A stretch of DNA of 64,000 nucleotides from Aquanectria penicillioides (lineage: Eukaryota; Ascomycota; Sordariomycetes; Hypocreales; Nectriaceae). Below, piece by piece: positions 9,636 to 18,953 of this stretch. The stretch lies in NCBI GenBank assembly GCA_003415625.1, contig PYIU01000009.1, positions 2,108,001 to 2,172,000 on the forward strand, read 5' to 3'. Position 1 is the first letter of the stretch, and the number at the start of each line of letters is the position of its first letter. Position numbers and translations under genes: made by a program. The notes under the pieces are model-generated. The model was not told the DNA's origin. It was given only the letters and a program-made list of their open reading frames with translations, and searched no databases.

Positions 9636-12596
9636 ATGAATCCACAGCCGGGCAACAGGAGAGGCTGCGGCTGCGTCATTCACCAGCTGCCCCCAGATGG
9701 TGACGAGTACGAGGACTTCCGCCTGCTGTTCTCCTCCAACCCCAAGCCAAAGGCCCTCGAGCCACTACCCGAACCCGTCGTTTGCAATGCCGTTTGGCCT
9801 AGGGACAGGATCCCCGTTGAGATATTCGAGATCATCACCTCCTACCTTACCCGGTACGAAGTTAGAAGCTTGCGTCTCGTTTCCAGGGAATTTGAAGTAA
9901 AGGTCTCTGCACAATACTTTCGCAATGTTGTCGTGCCTTTCAAGTCGGAGCTGTATAGTAACCTGTCTCGCGACGACCACGGCTCCCTAAAGCGCACCTC
10001 GTCGGCCCTTTTCTCTAATGGAATGCGGATATTCGAGTCCTTTGGCCGCCACATCCTCCGCTTTGCTCTGTCCCTCGAGCTCGACGAAGACATCCTGTCA
10101 TATCCCCCAATCAAACCTTCTCAGGAAGCCGTGCCGTCATTCTGGGGCATTTACCGCTGGCCCCACAGCACATACCACCGATATACGGACCTTGAAGGCC
10201 TCGAGCAAACAGCCGACGAAACCGACGCGATGAAGGAAGCGCTGAAGTGCCTCGTCAAGGTTACAAACCTCGGCCTATGCTGTGACGCTGGTCTCGGATT
10301 CTTATCGGGCCCAGATCACATTGCCCGCAACGCAACCGTCCGGCATCCGGTTTTCGGAAACCAGAACTGGCGACGTCCCATGCTGGAGACCGACCAAATG
10401 GCACATCCAATTGTCAACATGACCGACAGTCATGAGGCTCAAGACTACAAGAAGCCGGTCTTTGAGAACCCCATGAGCTTTAAGCGCACCGTCCTCCAAA
10501 AAATGGTTCAGGATGCTGGGTACACTGGAGACGATATTAACGAGGCGGTCCGGTTGATCCTGGACACTGAAGGCACAAGTCTGGGAGCGATTGATTTCGA
10601 CGAAAGAAGATCTATAATGAACGATTTTGAGGCCCGGAGAAGTATGGCTCAAACCGGTCTTGCCGATTTTGAAGGCGTCAGCGAGAGCTCAAATCATCCT
10701 CTGATCCCATCAAGCCTCACACGGGCCCAGAAGGAGATGCTGCTGGAACTGGAGTGGGCACACAGGGCCATGATCCAATCCTACGTCATTGGTCTCATTG
10801 ACAATGCCATGGAAGGTTGCTTCACCAATCTGACGACGCTGACTATCGCCAAAATCCCCAGCAGCCATGTGTACATATTCAATCGCCACGAGCTTTGGCA
10901 GGGTCTCCCCACGCTTACCCACGTTTCGCTTGGCGTCATCGCAGACTGGCGACGCATTTCAAAGCCCGCCCCAGGATGTGTCGAGGATACTCCAGTGTCT
11001 CCGGTCGAAGCGGTTGGTAAGGCCTTCACGCTCTTGAACAACTACATTGGTCTCGCTAGGAATATTGAGAGCCTTCATTTTGAGTGGATTTGCGGCGGCG
11101 AGTTCGCTCCTGGTACTTTCCAGCGAAATCACTTCATCCTACCCGCTCCGTTCTTCCAACAACCCGAGCTCATGGTCTCACCTGACAGCCCTTGCAGCAA
11201 CCGCGGTCAGTTGCTACGCTTGCCCTACGTGAAGCATCTATCCCTCAAAAACTGCTGGGCCTCGCCGCATGTCCTGCTGCAGACTTTCCGCAGCATGGCT
11301 CTTTCATCATTAGAGAAGCTTGAGCTTGAGAGCGTCTCTCTCTCCGGTCCCCCCACAACTACTCACCAGGCACCTCTTCAACAACCGGCCGCAACGGCAA
11401 ACCTCATTCCCCAAGCGAACCTATTAAACCTCATTCAGATTACTCCAGTCCCCCAGCCTGCAGGAGTGAATGTTCAGGGCCCGCAAGGTCAGCAATTTCA
11501 AGTTATCCTGCATCCTCACACGGGCTTCCCTCATGGCTTTGGCGGCGCGACCCTTGTGCCAACTGACCCTGCCACCGCACACCAAACCCTTCAGAACCTT
11601 GCTCAGCAATTACCAGCGGGACACGCGCCACCCCAGCTGTTAACCCAAGGTGCTGGGTCCAGCCCCAATCAGGAGACGCTTCAACAACCTGAATGGTTGT
11701 CCTGGGCTGGTATTATAGAGCACTTCTCCCCGAGCGTCAAGATCCGTGATCTCCTTGCATCCAGGCAAGAAAACGCCGACGACAATGAAGATTCCGAGGC
11801 AGACCAGATCACCCACCCCCTGAGCAAATATTTGCCAAGGGCGAACAAGCTGCACTCGGATGAGAGCAAGTACACGCTCAAGTCCCTCTCCTTCAAATCG
11901 TGCGGTTACGTCTCTGTAGACGCTACGTTCCTCAGCACCCGCAACATCCTCCCTCAAGGCGCCCAAGGTCTGAGCGGCAACGGCAATCCCCACCACCAAG
12001 ACTTTTCATCCTTGATGCAGCGCTGCCGCGACAAGTTGCTTGGCCGAATTGCTCCGTACCTTCGCCCCTTGGAGGTGTTCCAGCTGGTCAACGCCTTTGG
12101 TTTGGACATTGGCTGGGCCACTGTCTACGATAAGAAAACAACTACGGACGCGATGGCGGATGGTGTCGATGGCCCCGGAAGGGGTCGATTCTCTGGCACC
12201 ATTGACGGATGCAGCACCGCTGAGCCACTCAGCGAGTCTCTGCTCGGGTCGCCATCAGGGCCAGGCAACGACGACGACAACACCATCAGTATCGATCTAA
12301 ACAACATCGATATGCAGAATATCAATCTTAACGGCATCAACTTGGCGAACATGAATCTGCAGGGCATGGATCTCAATGGCATCAATGTGAGCAACATCAA
12401 CGTGAATGGTATCAATCTCAATAATACCAACTTCAACACTATCAACTTGCAGGAAATCATCAACAACGATAATGTCATCAACATCAATGCTGAGCAGGTA
12501 ATGGACCCTGAAGAACCTGTCACCCCAGTGCTACCCGTGGAGTTCGACGTGGACGATTCCACCACTCTTGGGCTCAATGCGTATGACATGCCGTGA
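9636..12596 (+). CDS. Large F-box protein with C-terminal pentapeptide-like repeat
   Basis: Intronless, 986 aa. An F-box is readable at residues about 52-98: RIPVEIFEIITSYLTRYEV then LRLVSREFEVKVS. This suggests a substrate adaptor of an SCF (Skp1-cullin-F-box) ubiquitin ligase; substrates are unknown. The middle (residues about 380-600) has spaced leucine-rich segments (LTTLTIAKIPSSHVYIF, LPYVKHLSLKNCW, SLEKLELESVSLSG) that resemble degenerate LRRs, common in fungal F-box proteins. Residues about 600-700 are Gln/Pro-rich and probably disordered. Residues 886-940 are eleven uninterrupted five-residue repeats of the form [I/M/T][N/D][L/V/M/F]xx, like a pentapeptide beta-helix. The start is chosen because an in-frame conserved-looking N-terminus with CVIHQLPPDGDEYEDFRLLF follows it; frames upstream are leader sequence. 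Confidence 0.85.
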   Translation: MNPQPGNRRGCGCVIHQLPPDGDEYEDFRLLFSSNPKPKALEPLPEPVVCNAVWPRDRIPVEIFEIITSYLTRYEVRSLRLVSREFEVKVSAQYFRNVVVPFKSELYSNLSRDDHGSLKRTSSALFSNGMRIFESFGRHILRFALSLELDEDILSYPPIKPSQEAVPSFWGIYRWPHSTYHRYTDLEGLEQTADETDAMKEALKCLVKVTNLGLCCDAGLGFLSGPDHIARNATVRHPVFGNQNWRRPMLETDQMAHPIVNMTDSHEAQDYKKPVFENPMSFKRTVLQKMVQDAGYTGDDINEAVRLILDTEGTSLGAIDFDERRSIMNDFEARRSMAQTGLADFEGVSESSNHPLIPSSLTRAQKEMLLELEWAHRAMIQSYVIGLIDNAMEGCFTNLTTLTIAKIPSSHVYIFNRHELWQGLPTLTHVSLGVIADWRRISKPAPGCVEDTPVSPVEAVGKAFTLLNNYIGLARNIESLHFEWICGGEFAPGTFQRNHFILPAPFFQQPELMVSPDSPCSNRGQLLRLPYVKHLSLKNCWASPHVLLQTFRSMALSSLEKLELESVSLSGPPTTTHQAPLQQPAATANLIPQANLLNLIQITPVPQPAGVNVQGPQGQQFQVILHPHTGFPHGFGGATLVPTDPATAHQTLQNLAQQLPAGHAPPQLLTQGAGSSPNQETLQQPEWLSWAGIIEHFSPSVKIRDLLASRQENADDNEDSEADQITHPLSKYLPRANKLHSDESKYTLKSLSFKSCGYVSVDATFLSTRNILPQGAQGLSGNGNPHHQDFSSLMQRCRDKLLGRIAPYLRPLEVFQLVNAFGLDIGWATVYDKKTTTDAMADGVDGPGRGRFSGTIDGCSTAEPLSESLLGSPSGPGNDDDNTISIDLNNIDMQNINLNGINLANMNLQGMDLNGINVSNINVNGINLNNTNFNTINLQEIINNDNVININAEQVMDPEEPVTPVLPVEFDVDDSTTLGLNAYDMP
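12291..12455 (+). repeat. Eleven tandem 15-bp units encoding pentapeptide repeats
   Basis: The units read IDLNN, IDMQN, INLNG, INLAN, MNLQG, MDLNG, INVSN, INVNG, INLNN, TNFNT, INLQE. The period is exact at the protein level, but codons vary between units, so this is not a recent DNA slippage product. Confidence 0.95.
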
Positions 12597-13525
12597 CGAC
12601 GCCTTTGCGGGAGACTGGCTTGACATCTTGCTTCTTCTCATGTTTTTTTTTTTCTTTGCCCTCAGCTCGGGCATTATTTTCTTCTTTGTCTTTCACGATG
12701 CCTATGATCTCGACTTTAAAGGTGGGGGGGAAAGTTCAGGAAACGGGATTCCGAACACACCAAACAAACTGGGAAACAGGACGAAATCGCCCCCGACGGG
12801 CAAATGGGTTAGGTCTTTTTTCTTTTGCCTTTTTTTTGTTGGTCAACCCGGCGGGTATGGTCTATTTCTGGTACCTTGTCCTTCTTTTAAACTATCGAGG
12901 GATGGGTATTCAATGTCGGAGTTCATTAGGTTATCGCGCCTGCGGCGCCGGGAACTTGGAAAGAGAAAAAAAAGAAACTAATCGAGGGTTTCCTTACAAG
13001 ACGGTTTGGGTTTCTGGACCCTGCGTAGTGGGGGTTTACCAATTGAGTGTGTTTTCTCTCTCACAAAGAGTACCGTCCTCTGCCAGGTGGTGATTCATGA
13101 GTGTGAAATATGTGAGGCAGTGTTTCAAGATTTTTGGGCTGTTGGCTCCACAATAAAAGCGTGCACTGGGGCTGGATGTGGCTGAAGGTCATTGGTCTTG
13201 GATTTCATGAGTTCAATCATCAAGGTAGGAGCATATAGATACACTAGCTTTGGCCGAGACGAGAGATGAGAAAGAGACGTCCAGATTCCCAGACACATCT
13301 CTCACGGAGAGACCCCATTCATGATGGATTGGGTCACGGTGACATGACGGAAACCCCACAGTTATTTTTAAAAGAGGACTTATTTGATTTTTATTTCGTC
13401 AAGAAACCTTGCGAATTTTGCATGCGTTTCCCTTTAATGCCATGCTCACCGTAGCCTGCCATACACCGGATGATGAAAAGCCACGAACCGCCCCGAAAAA
13501 CCAAAACAGTTTAGTCCCCCACGCT
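12597..13525. other. Convergent 3' spacer between the F-box gene and RPL17
   Basis: Short T-rich and A-rich runs (for example near 12643-12652 and 12967-12974) suggest 3' UTRs of both genes. No coding exon is supported. Confidence 0.55.
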
Positions 13526-14057
13526 TTACGCCTCAATAAGAGCCTGGCGGAGACGGGCACCGCGCTGGCGGGAGTTGAGACGATCCTCACGCTCAGCAAC
13601 AGCCTCGGACTTCTGGACACCCTCCTCACCCTCGGTCAGGATGAGCTCGATGTGGCAGGGGTTGGACATGTAGGGGTTGATCTGTGAGGCACAAGAGGTT
13701 AGCAAATAGGCACCTTGGCTCTCGGGGGAAGACTCTTGTAACGTCAAGTCTTCCCCTTGGGGCTGGGTTCAACATACACGACCGTGAGCACGGTACGTCC
13801 TTCTTCGCTGCTTGGGGGCCTGGTTGACCTGGATGTGCTTGACGACCAGAGCACCGGTGTCAAGACCCTTGGCCTCGGCGTTGGCCTCAGCGTTCTTGAG
13901 GAGACCGAGAAGGAACTCGGCAGACTTGAGGGGCCATCGAGCCTTGGAGACACCGAACTGCTTGCCTATTGAAAAAAAAACCCCGTCAGCATTCATTGCC
14001 CATTCCGCACTTGTTGCCACAAAATCGTCCGCCAACTGCTTTCTGTTCCAACATCCT

Positions 14058-14092
<35 letters not shown>

Positions 14093-14539
14093 CGTAGCAT
14101 TAAATGAGTGTCGTACCTTGGGCGGTTCGGCCAGTGCTACCGGCGTATCGTCGCATGGGGACAGCCTCCTTGTGCTCCTTCACATTCTCGAGGAAAGTAA
14201 CAGCGCGCTGGAGCTTCCAGCCGTTAATGGCCTGGGCGGTCTCGCGGGTGTTCTTGAAGGAAACTCGGAGGTAGGCACCGCGGGCGCGGGCCGATTTCTC
14301 GGGCAGGATCTCCTGGGCAGCGTATCGAACCTATATTTTGGGAGCAGACAAAGTCAGCCGGGGGATTGTTCGTCGAGGGAAAAATTAGTTCAACATTTCC
14401 CGTTGCACAACGATGCGAGGATTGCGTCGGCGTCGGTCGACGGCGAGCATGAATTGGCCTTCATTTTCGCGCGTCTCCGATATCCTCCTCTTCCATTGCG
14501 TATCATCGCGGTGTACGGGGGGACTCATGGACTCACCAT
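13526..14539 (-). CDS. rpl17: 60S ribosomal protein L17 (uL22)
   Basis: Four coding exons: 14539-14537 (only the ATG), 14330-14117, 13965-13778 and 13681-13526, giving 186 aa, the normal length for the family. The joined protein reads [19 protein letters not shown], then [69 protein letters not shown] and [16 protein letters not shown]. uL22 lines the nascent-chain exit tunnel of the large subunit. All introns have GT...AG ends; the first is 206 nt, the second 151 nt and contains a CA microsatellite, the third 96 nt. The single-codon first coding exon is a common layout in fungal ribosomal protein genes. It is divergent from fibrillarin. Confidence 0.96.
14059..14087. repeat. (CA)n microsatellite in RPL17 intron 2
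   Basis: About fourteen CA units lie inside the second intron of RPL17, on the strand opposite to transcription, so the RNA carries a (UG)n tract. Confidence 0.95.
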
Positions 14540-15195
14540 CTCGGCGGCGTTGGGTGTGGTGATGGTTTCGGCGACGACGTGGGTTCGGCGGGCTGAAGTT
14601 GAGAAATTCTGAACTTTTGCCCTAACAGTTCGGGACCACAAGCTCGCTTACTCGTTTGGGGACGACTTAGGGTTTGGCTGCCCTGCTAGCGAGGACTGCA
14701 AAACAGGTGACCAAAAATCCAATAAAATTGCGATAAATTTACAGAAAACTCAAGAGAATTCACTTTCACTTATAATACCTTAATATCTCGTTTTTAAAAG
14801 CTTTTATTCATAGTGCGACGCATGCGCAAAGACATACGGCATCTACACCTTGTGCACTCGGTCACCTGATCCCTATTCTTGCTATCTACACGTGATCATG
14901 CATCATCCCACTCTCGCGTGGACCCTTTTCCGGAGGGGCTTCGGGATCGGAGAAACTCTCAATGGCAAATGTGGGTCTAAGCTTCATAGAGCTTCAAAAA
15001 TTTCTTCTCCAGAGTCTCCCAGGCCCAGGCGTACATTCGGCAAGGCTACACAACGACAAGGTTGGACTTGATCTCAAGGACTACCCGCGCTTTCGACGGT
15101 CTCGTCTCTGTTGTCTTCACCCGCGATCAAGACTCCTTGTCGCACATAACTTATCCAATCTCTTTCAATTCCGACAAGGAACCCATCCGATATCA
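14540..15195. promoter_or_regulatory. Shared divergent promoter of RPL17 and NOP1
   Basis: This 656-bp spacer separates the start codons of two ribosome-biogenesis genes on opposite strands. It includes a telobox-like TTAGGGTTT at 14667-14675 on the RPL17-proximal side and an AT-rich stretch at about 14700-14815. The leader of NOP1 (about 15060-15195) is pyrimidine-biased. Co-regulation is my inference from the arrangement. Confidence 0.6.
14667..14675 (+). promoter_or_regulatory. Telobox-like TTAGGGTTT element
   Basis: TTAGGGTTT (AAACCCTAA on the other strand) is 128 bp upstream of the RPL17 start. TTAGGG-type boxes are bound by Tbf1-family factors at ribosomal-protein and snoRNA genes in several fungi, and AAACCCTA teloboxes sit in plant ribosomal-protein promoters. 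Function here is inferred. Confidence 0.45.
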
Positions 15196-16400
15196 ATGGC
15201 TCCTTTCACTCCCCGAGGTGGTGGTCGCGGTGGTGGTCGTGGCGGCGCTCGTGGAGGCCGTGGTGGTTTTGGTGATCGAGGCGGCCGAGGTGGTGGTCGT
15301 GGTGGCTTTGGTGGCCGAGGTATGAATGACGAGACTGCTTCCTGTCAAGTTGTGAATTGAGACTGATTTGTTGCCCAAAGGTGGTGGCCGTGGTGGTCCC
15401 CGCGGTGGTGCTCGAGGCGGTGGTCGAGGTATGCAAGACTCTAAATGACTTCTCACTCCCCAACAACAAAAACTGACTCTCTCCTACAGGTGGCCCCCGT
15501 GGCGGTCGTGGCGGCGGTGCTGGCGCTCGAGGCGGTGCCAAGGTCATTGTCGTAAGTACCAGAATCTCGCTTCTCAACCTATGGCAAAAGTTTTGCGCTG
15601 ACTTTTTTCACCTAGGAGCCTCACCGTCACCCTGGTGTCTTTGTCGTCCGTGGCGGCAAGGAGGACGGCCTTGCGACCCGCAACATCGCCCCTGGCGAGT
15701 CCGTCTACGGCGAGAAGCGCATCTCTGTCGACGAATCGGTCCAGAACGAGGACGGCACTACCTCCACTACCAAGATCGAGTACCGCATGTGGAACCCCTT
15801 CCGAAGCAAGCTTTGCGCTGCCATCGCTGGTGGTGCCGATGAGATCTACATCAAGCCTGGCTCTCGTGTTCTCTACCTGGGTGGTGCCTCTGGTACCTCC
15901 GTCTCTCACGTCGCTGACATTGTCGGCCCTACTGGTTATGTCTACGCTGTCGAGTTCTCTTCCCGATCTGGCCGTGATCTTATCACCATGGCCTCCAAGC
16001 GACCCAACGTCGTTCCCATTGTTGAGGATGCCCGTCAGCCCGCTCGTTACCGCATGATCGTCCCCATGGTCGATGTCATCTTCGCCGATGTTGCCCAGCC
16101 TGACCAGGCCCGTATCGTTGCCATGAACGCCCAGTGGTTCCTCAAGGTTGGCGGCGGTGTCCTCATCTCTATCAAGGCCAACTGTATCGACAGCACTGCT
16201 CCCGCTGCCGAGGTCTTCGCTGCTGAGGTCCAGAAGATGCGTGCCGAGTCCATTAAGCCCAAGTTCCAGCTTACTCTGGGTAAGTTCCTACCAAACACTT
16301 CCTCAACGACTCTCGAACCCGACTAACCCTTGATTCCACAGAACCTTTCGAGCGTGACCACTGTTTGGTTGCCGGCGAGTACCAGCGCTACAAGTCCTAA
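15196..16400 (+). CDS. nop1: Fibrillarin, rRNA 2'-O-methyltransferase of C/D snoRNPs
   Basis: Five exons: 15196-15319, 15381-15428, 15490-15551, 15616-16279 and 16342-16400, giving 318 aa. Residues 1-75 are a glycine-arginine-rich (GAR) domain ([17 protein letters not shown]...). The catalytic domain starts at [19 protein letters not shown] and contains [15 protein letters not shown], the SAM-binding [41 protein letters not shown] and the C-terminal [14 protein letters not shown]. Fibrillarin methylates ribose 2'-OH groups in rRNA, guided by C/D-box snoRNAs, in the nucleolus. The first three introns (61, 61 and 64 nt) cut up the GAR-coding region; the first two lie in phase 1 inside glycine codons after near-identical CGAG/GTATG junctions. 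The fourth is 62 nt. Confidence 0.97.
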
Positions 16401-17213
16401 ACAAAAAGTACTGTTTCGTTGGATGAGATGGTCTGCTTTGGTTGCTGTTTTCCAGGATTCTCACGATTCCCGGTAGACTCATGTGCGTCATACAGCTTGT
16501 GCATCAGGGAAATGGTTGACGGCTTCTTCACAACGGCGAGGGGCGTTCCGGGTGGGTTGGATCTGTACATATCTTGTTCTTTTTGGCGCTACGGCCAAAA
16601 TCTAAAAAAAAAATGGATCTCAATCGTGTTTTTCCAAAAAAGACCCGATCCCCGAACCGCACCCGCCAAACACTCGCCGCCACTACAGGAAAGAAAAGGG
16701 CACCCCTCGCCAGTCGATCAGCAGAGAGAGAGAGAGAGAGATGCGACGCTACGGCACAGTCACCGGTCACGTCTGCGCGTTCCACGACTTTTATACCCAT
16801 ATGATTGCCACGCCCGGAGTCTTGTTTTATTCTGTCGTGTTATGCTATAGTTAAGTACTCGAGTAATGAATATTTTTGTCAAATCAAATTGTGAACCCGC
16901 CGGGTTGGTTCAGGCTCGTGGGAGCATCCCTGCGGCAGTGCGTAGTCGAAGAGTGCTTGAAACTTGTCTCACACGTGCCTCGCTCTGAAACCAGCAACAT
17001 CTTCAACAAAGTCAATCATACATACCCCTGTACATCTTGATTATACGAAGCGAATCGGTGTTATTGTGGACACTTAGAATTCAACCATATATCTTGGAGC
17101 GTTTGATCTGCATCTTGGGGTGAGGTTCGTCTCATGTAGACTGTAGTAGTATTTTCATCATTCTTCGTTAGGTATTATTTACACAAATAAACAAGCGCTT
17201 TTGTTCTGGTATC
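16401..17213. other. Convergent 3' spacer between NOP1 and the P450
   Basis: No supported gene. It holds short A-runs near 16602-16612 and 16635-16642, an (AG)n tract at about 16724-16740 and AT-rich sequence near 16850-17210 that suits 3' UTRs. Confidence 0.55.
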
Positions 17214-18953
17214 TTAGTCAACTACAAGCGAGCGTCGTCGAAATTCCAGCTCAGTGTTTTGGCATGGTGCCTTGGTCATAACCACCGCTGTACCCCTGGG
17301 TCTTTCCTGTCCCTTTTGCAGCCGAAAGTCATAGTTAATTAGCAGATGAGCCATGATTAGTTTGATTTCATTGCCGGCGAAAAAGCGCCCCGGGCAGGCG
17401 TGTTTCCCGGCGCCAAAATTGGTGTTGAGATCATTGAGGGACGTGAATTGGAACCGACTGTTCGCTTCCTCTGACTCTTGGCGAAGGTGATAGAAGCGCA
17501 GGGCATCGAAACGCTCTGGGTCAGGGAAGTACCGCTCGTCGTGGGAGATGCCCACTTGTGGAGCAAGGACTTTCGTACCAGCGGGGAGGTGAGTACCGTC
17601 GGAGAGGGAAATGGGCTTCATGACTTTGCGAATGAAGGATGCTAAGGGTTGATTAGCAATGGCAGTCTGTAAAGAGAGAGGGAAGAGACATACTGATGTT
17701 CCCACGTAGGCGCTGGACTTCTCTCATGAGGCTGTCCATCTTCTTCAACTTGGCCATACTCTCTTTCCTAACCCACCCATTCTCTACCTCAAGAACTTGG
17801 TATGCCTCATGTCGTAGCTCGTCCTGCAGTTCCGGGTGTGCTGCGAGATCATAAATGCACTCACAAAGAAGATTGTTCGTCGAGTGGATAGATGCCGCCG
17901 AAAGAATAAGCTGGAGTTCAGCGTGGGTCGTGAGATCACCTTTCTCCTCTTCTGGTAGTGATTCCAGGAGCCACTGGATCATGTCATCAGGGCCCTCGCC
18001 GTAAGTAGGCATTCCCAGATCCCTCAGTCGTTCTTCCAATACGGGCTTCAGAATCTCTTTCGCAATCTCAATGTCCTTTCGAATTAGGCGTAGTTCAGAA
18101 ACAAGGAGCTGCCCAACAGGACGAGCCCACTCCGGAAAGAACTGCAGCTTAACACAAGCAGTGAAAACATGAATAGCAAAGTTAATGGTGGTATTCATCC
18201 ACAATTCTTGGCGACTGATGGAGTTGCCTACAAAGGCAAGACCGCTGAGTCGCGCGATGATCCGAAGACTAAGAGGTTGCCATTTGACCGGAGTCCAGTC
18301 ATCACAAGCCGGAAATTCGGCAGCTAGAATGTACTCCAATTCCGATCTGAGTCGTGGAACCACTCGTGTCAAGTTTTGGTTTAACTTTGTTCGCACCAGG
18401 AGGGCCAGTAAATCGCCGTTGTGACCAGGTGAGAACTTTGTGTATTTGCTCTGAAGGGCCTGCTAATTGATAAGTGTCTTAGTTCACCAATGGGTTCAAG
18501 GGTTATTCTCGCTACCTCAGCGACTGCCTCTGTCGCACTCAGTACATCTTCAGGCAGTCCTTTGAGTTCTCCGACAAGCCGAGGGGGTACTAAAACTTGG
18601 ACGCCTTCGGTAGCTTTGATTTGGTATACCTTATCCCGAAACTGTTGCGATGTGAGTATTGGCATTTAAAGAACACGGAAGGATAGTTGTACCTTGGTGT
18701 AACTATCTTTGATTAAAGTCTCGGCGTCGAATATCCATTTCGTATTGGACGCCTTGTAGAAAGGGATCTCCAGTTTGGGGGATTGTCTCCACGACCGTAT
18801 CAGCAATACAGCGAAAAGAGCAAGGGCGAGAACAGCATAGTAGGTCGCTCTCTTTCCTCCGCTAACTATGTGTGGGATTTGGATGTCCGGGATGGTGGAA
18901 GGTGAGAGGAGCGTCGAGTTGTTCTCCATGGTGAATGGTGAGTGGCTGACCAT
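17214..18953 (-). CDS. Cytochrome P450 monooxygenase, membrane-anchored
   Basis: Exons 18953-18693, 18641-18516, 18459-17694 and 17641-17214, giving 526 aa, a normal microsomal P450 length. A hydrophobic anchor lies at about residues 36-53 (YYAVLALALFAVLLIRSW). The I-helix region is LQLILSAASIHSTNNLL in place of the classical AGxxT. The ExxR motif is EVQR in MDSLMREVQRLRG, PERF is intact (FPDPERFDALRF), and the heme loop is FGAGKHACPGRFFAGNEIK with ligand Cys467. The heme loop and the MKPISLSDGTHLPAGTKV segment look most like the fungal group annotated as ent-kaurene oxidase-like or CYP68-like, but the substrate cannot be told. No terpene cyclase, PKS or NRPS lies within the window, so it is an orphan here. 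A second in-frame ATG at 18929 (MENNST) could be the real start. Confidence 0.92.

Noticed and set aside
14331..14536. Possible C/D-box snoRNA in RPL17 intron 1
   Set aside because: A GATGATA-like box and a CTGA are present, but the first is not a good C box, spacing is about 140 nt and no terminal stem is visible.
14684..14697. 14-bp sequence CTAGCGAGGACTGC shared with about 46487-46500
   Set aside because: Several shared 14-mers are expected by chance in 64 kb; no context links the two sites.
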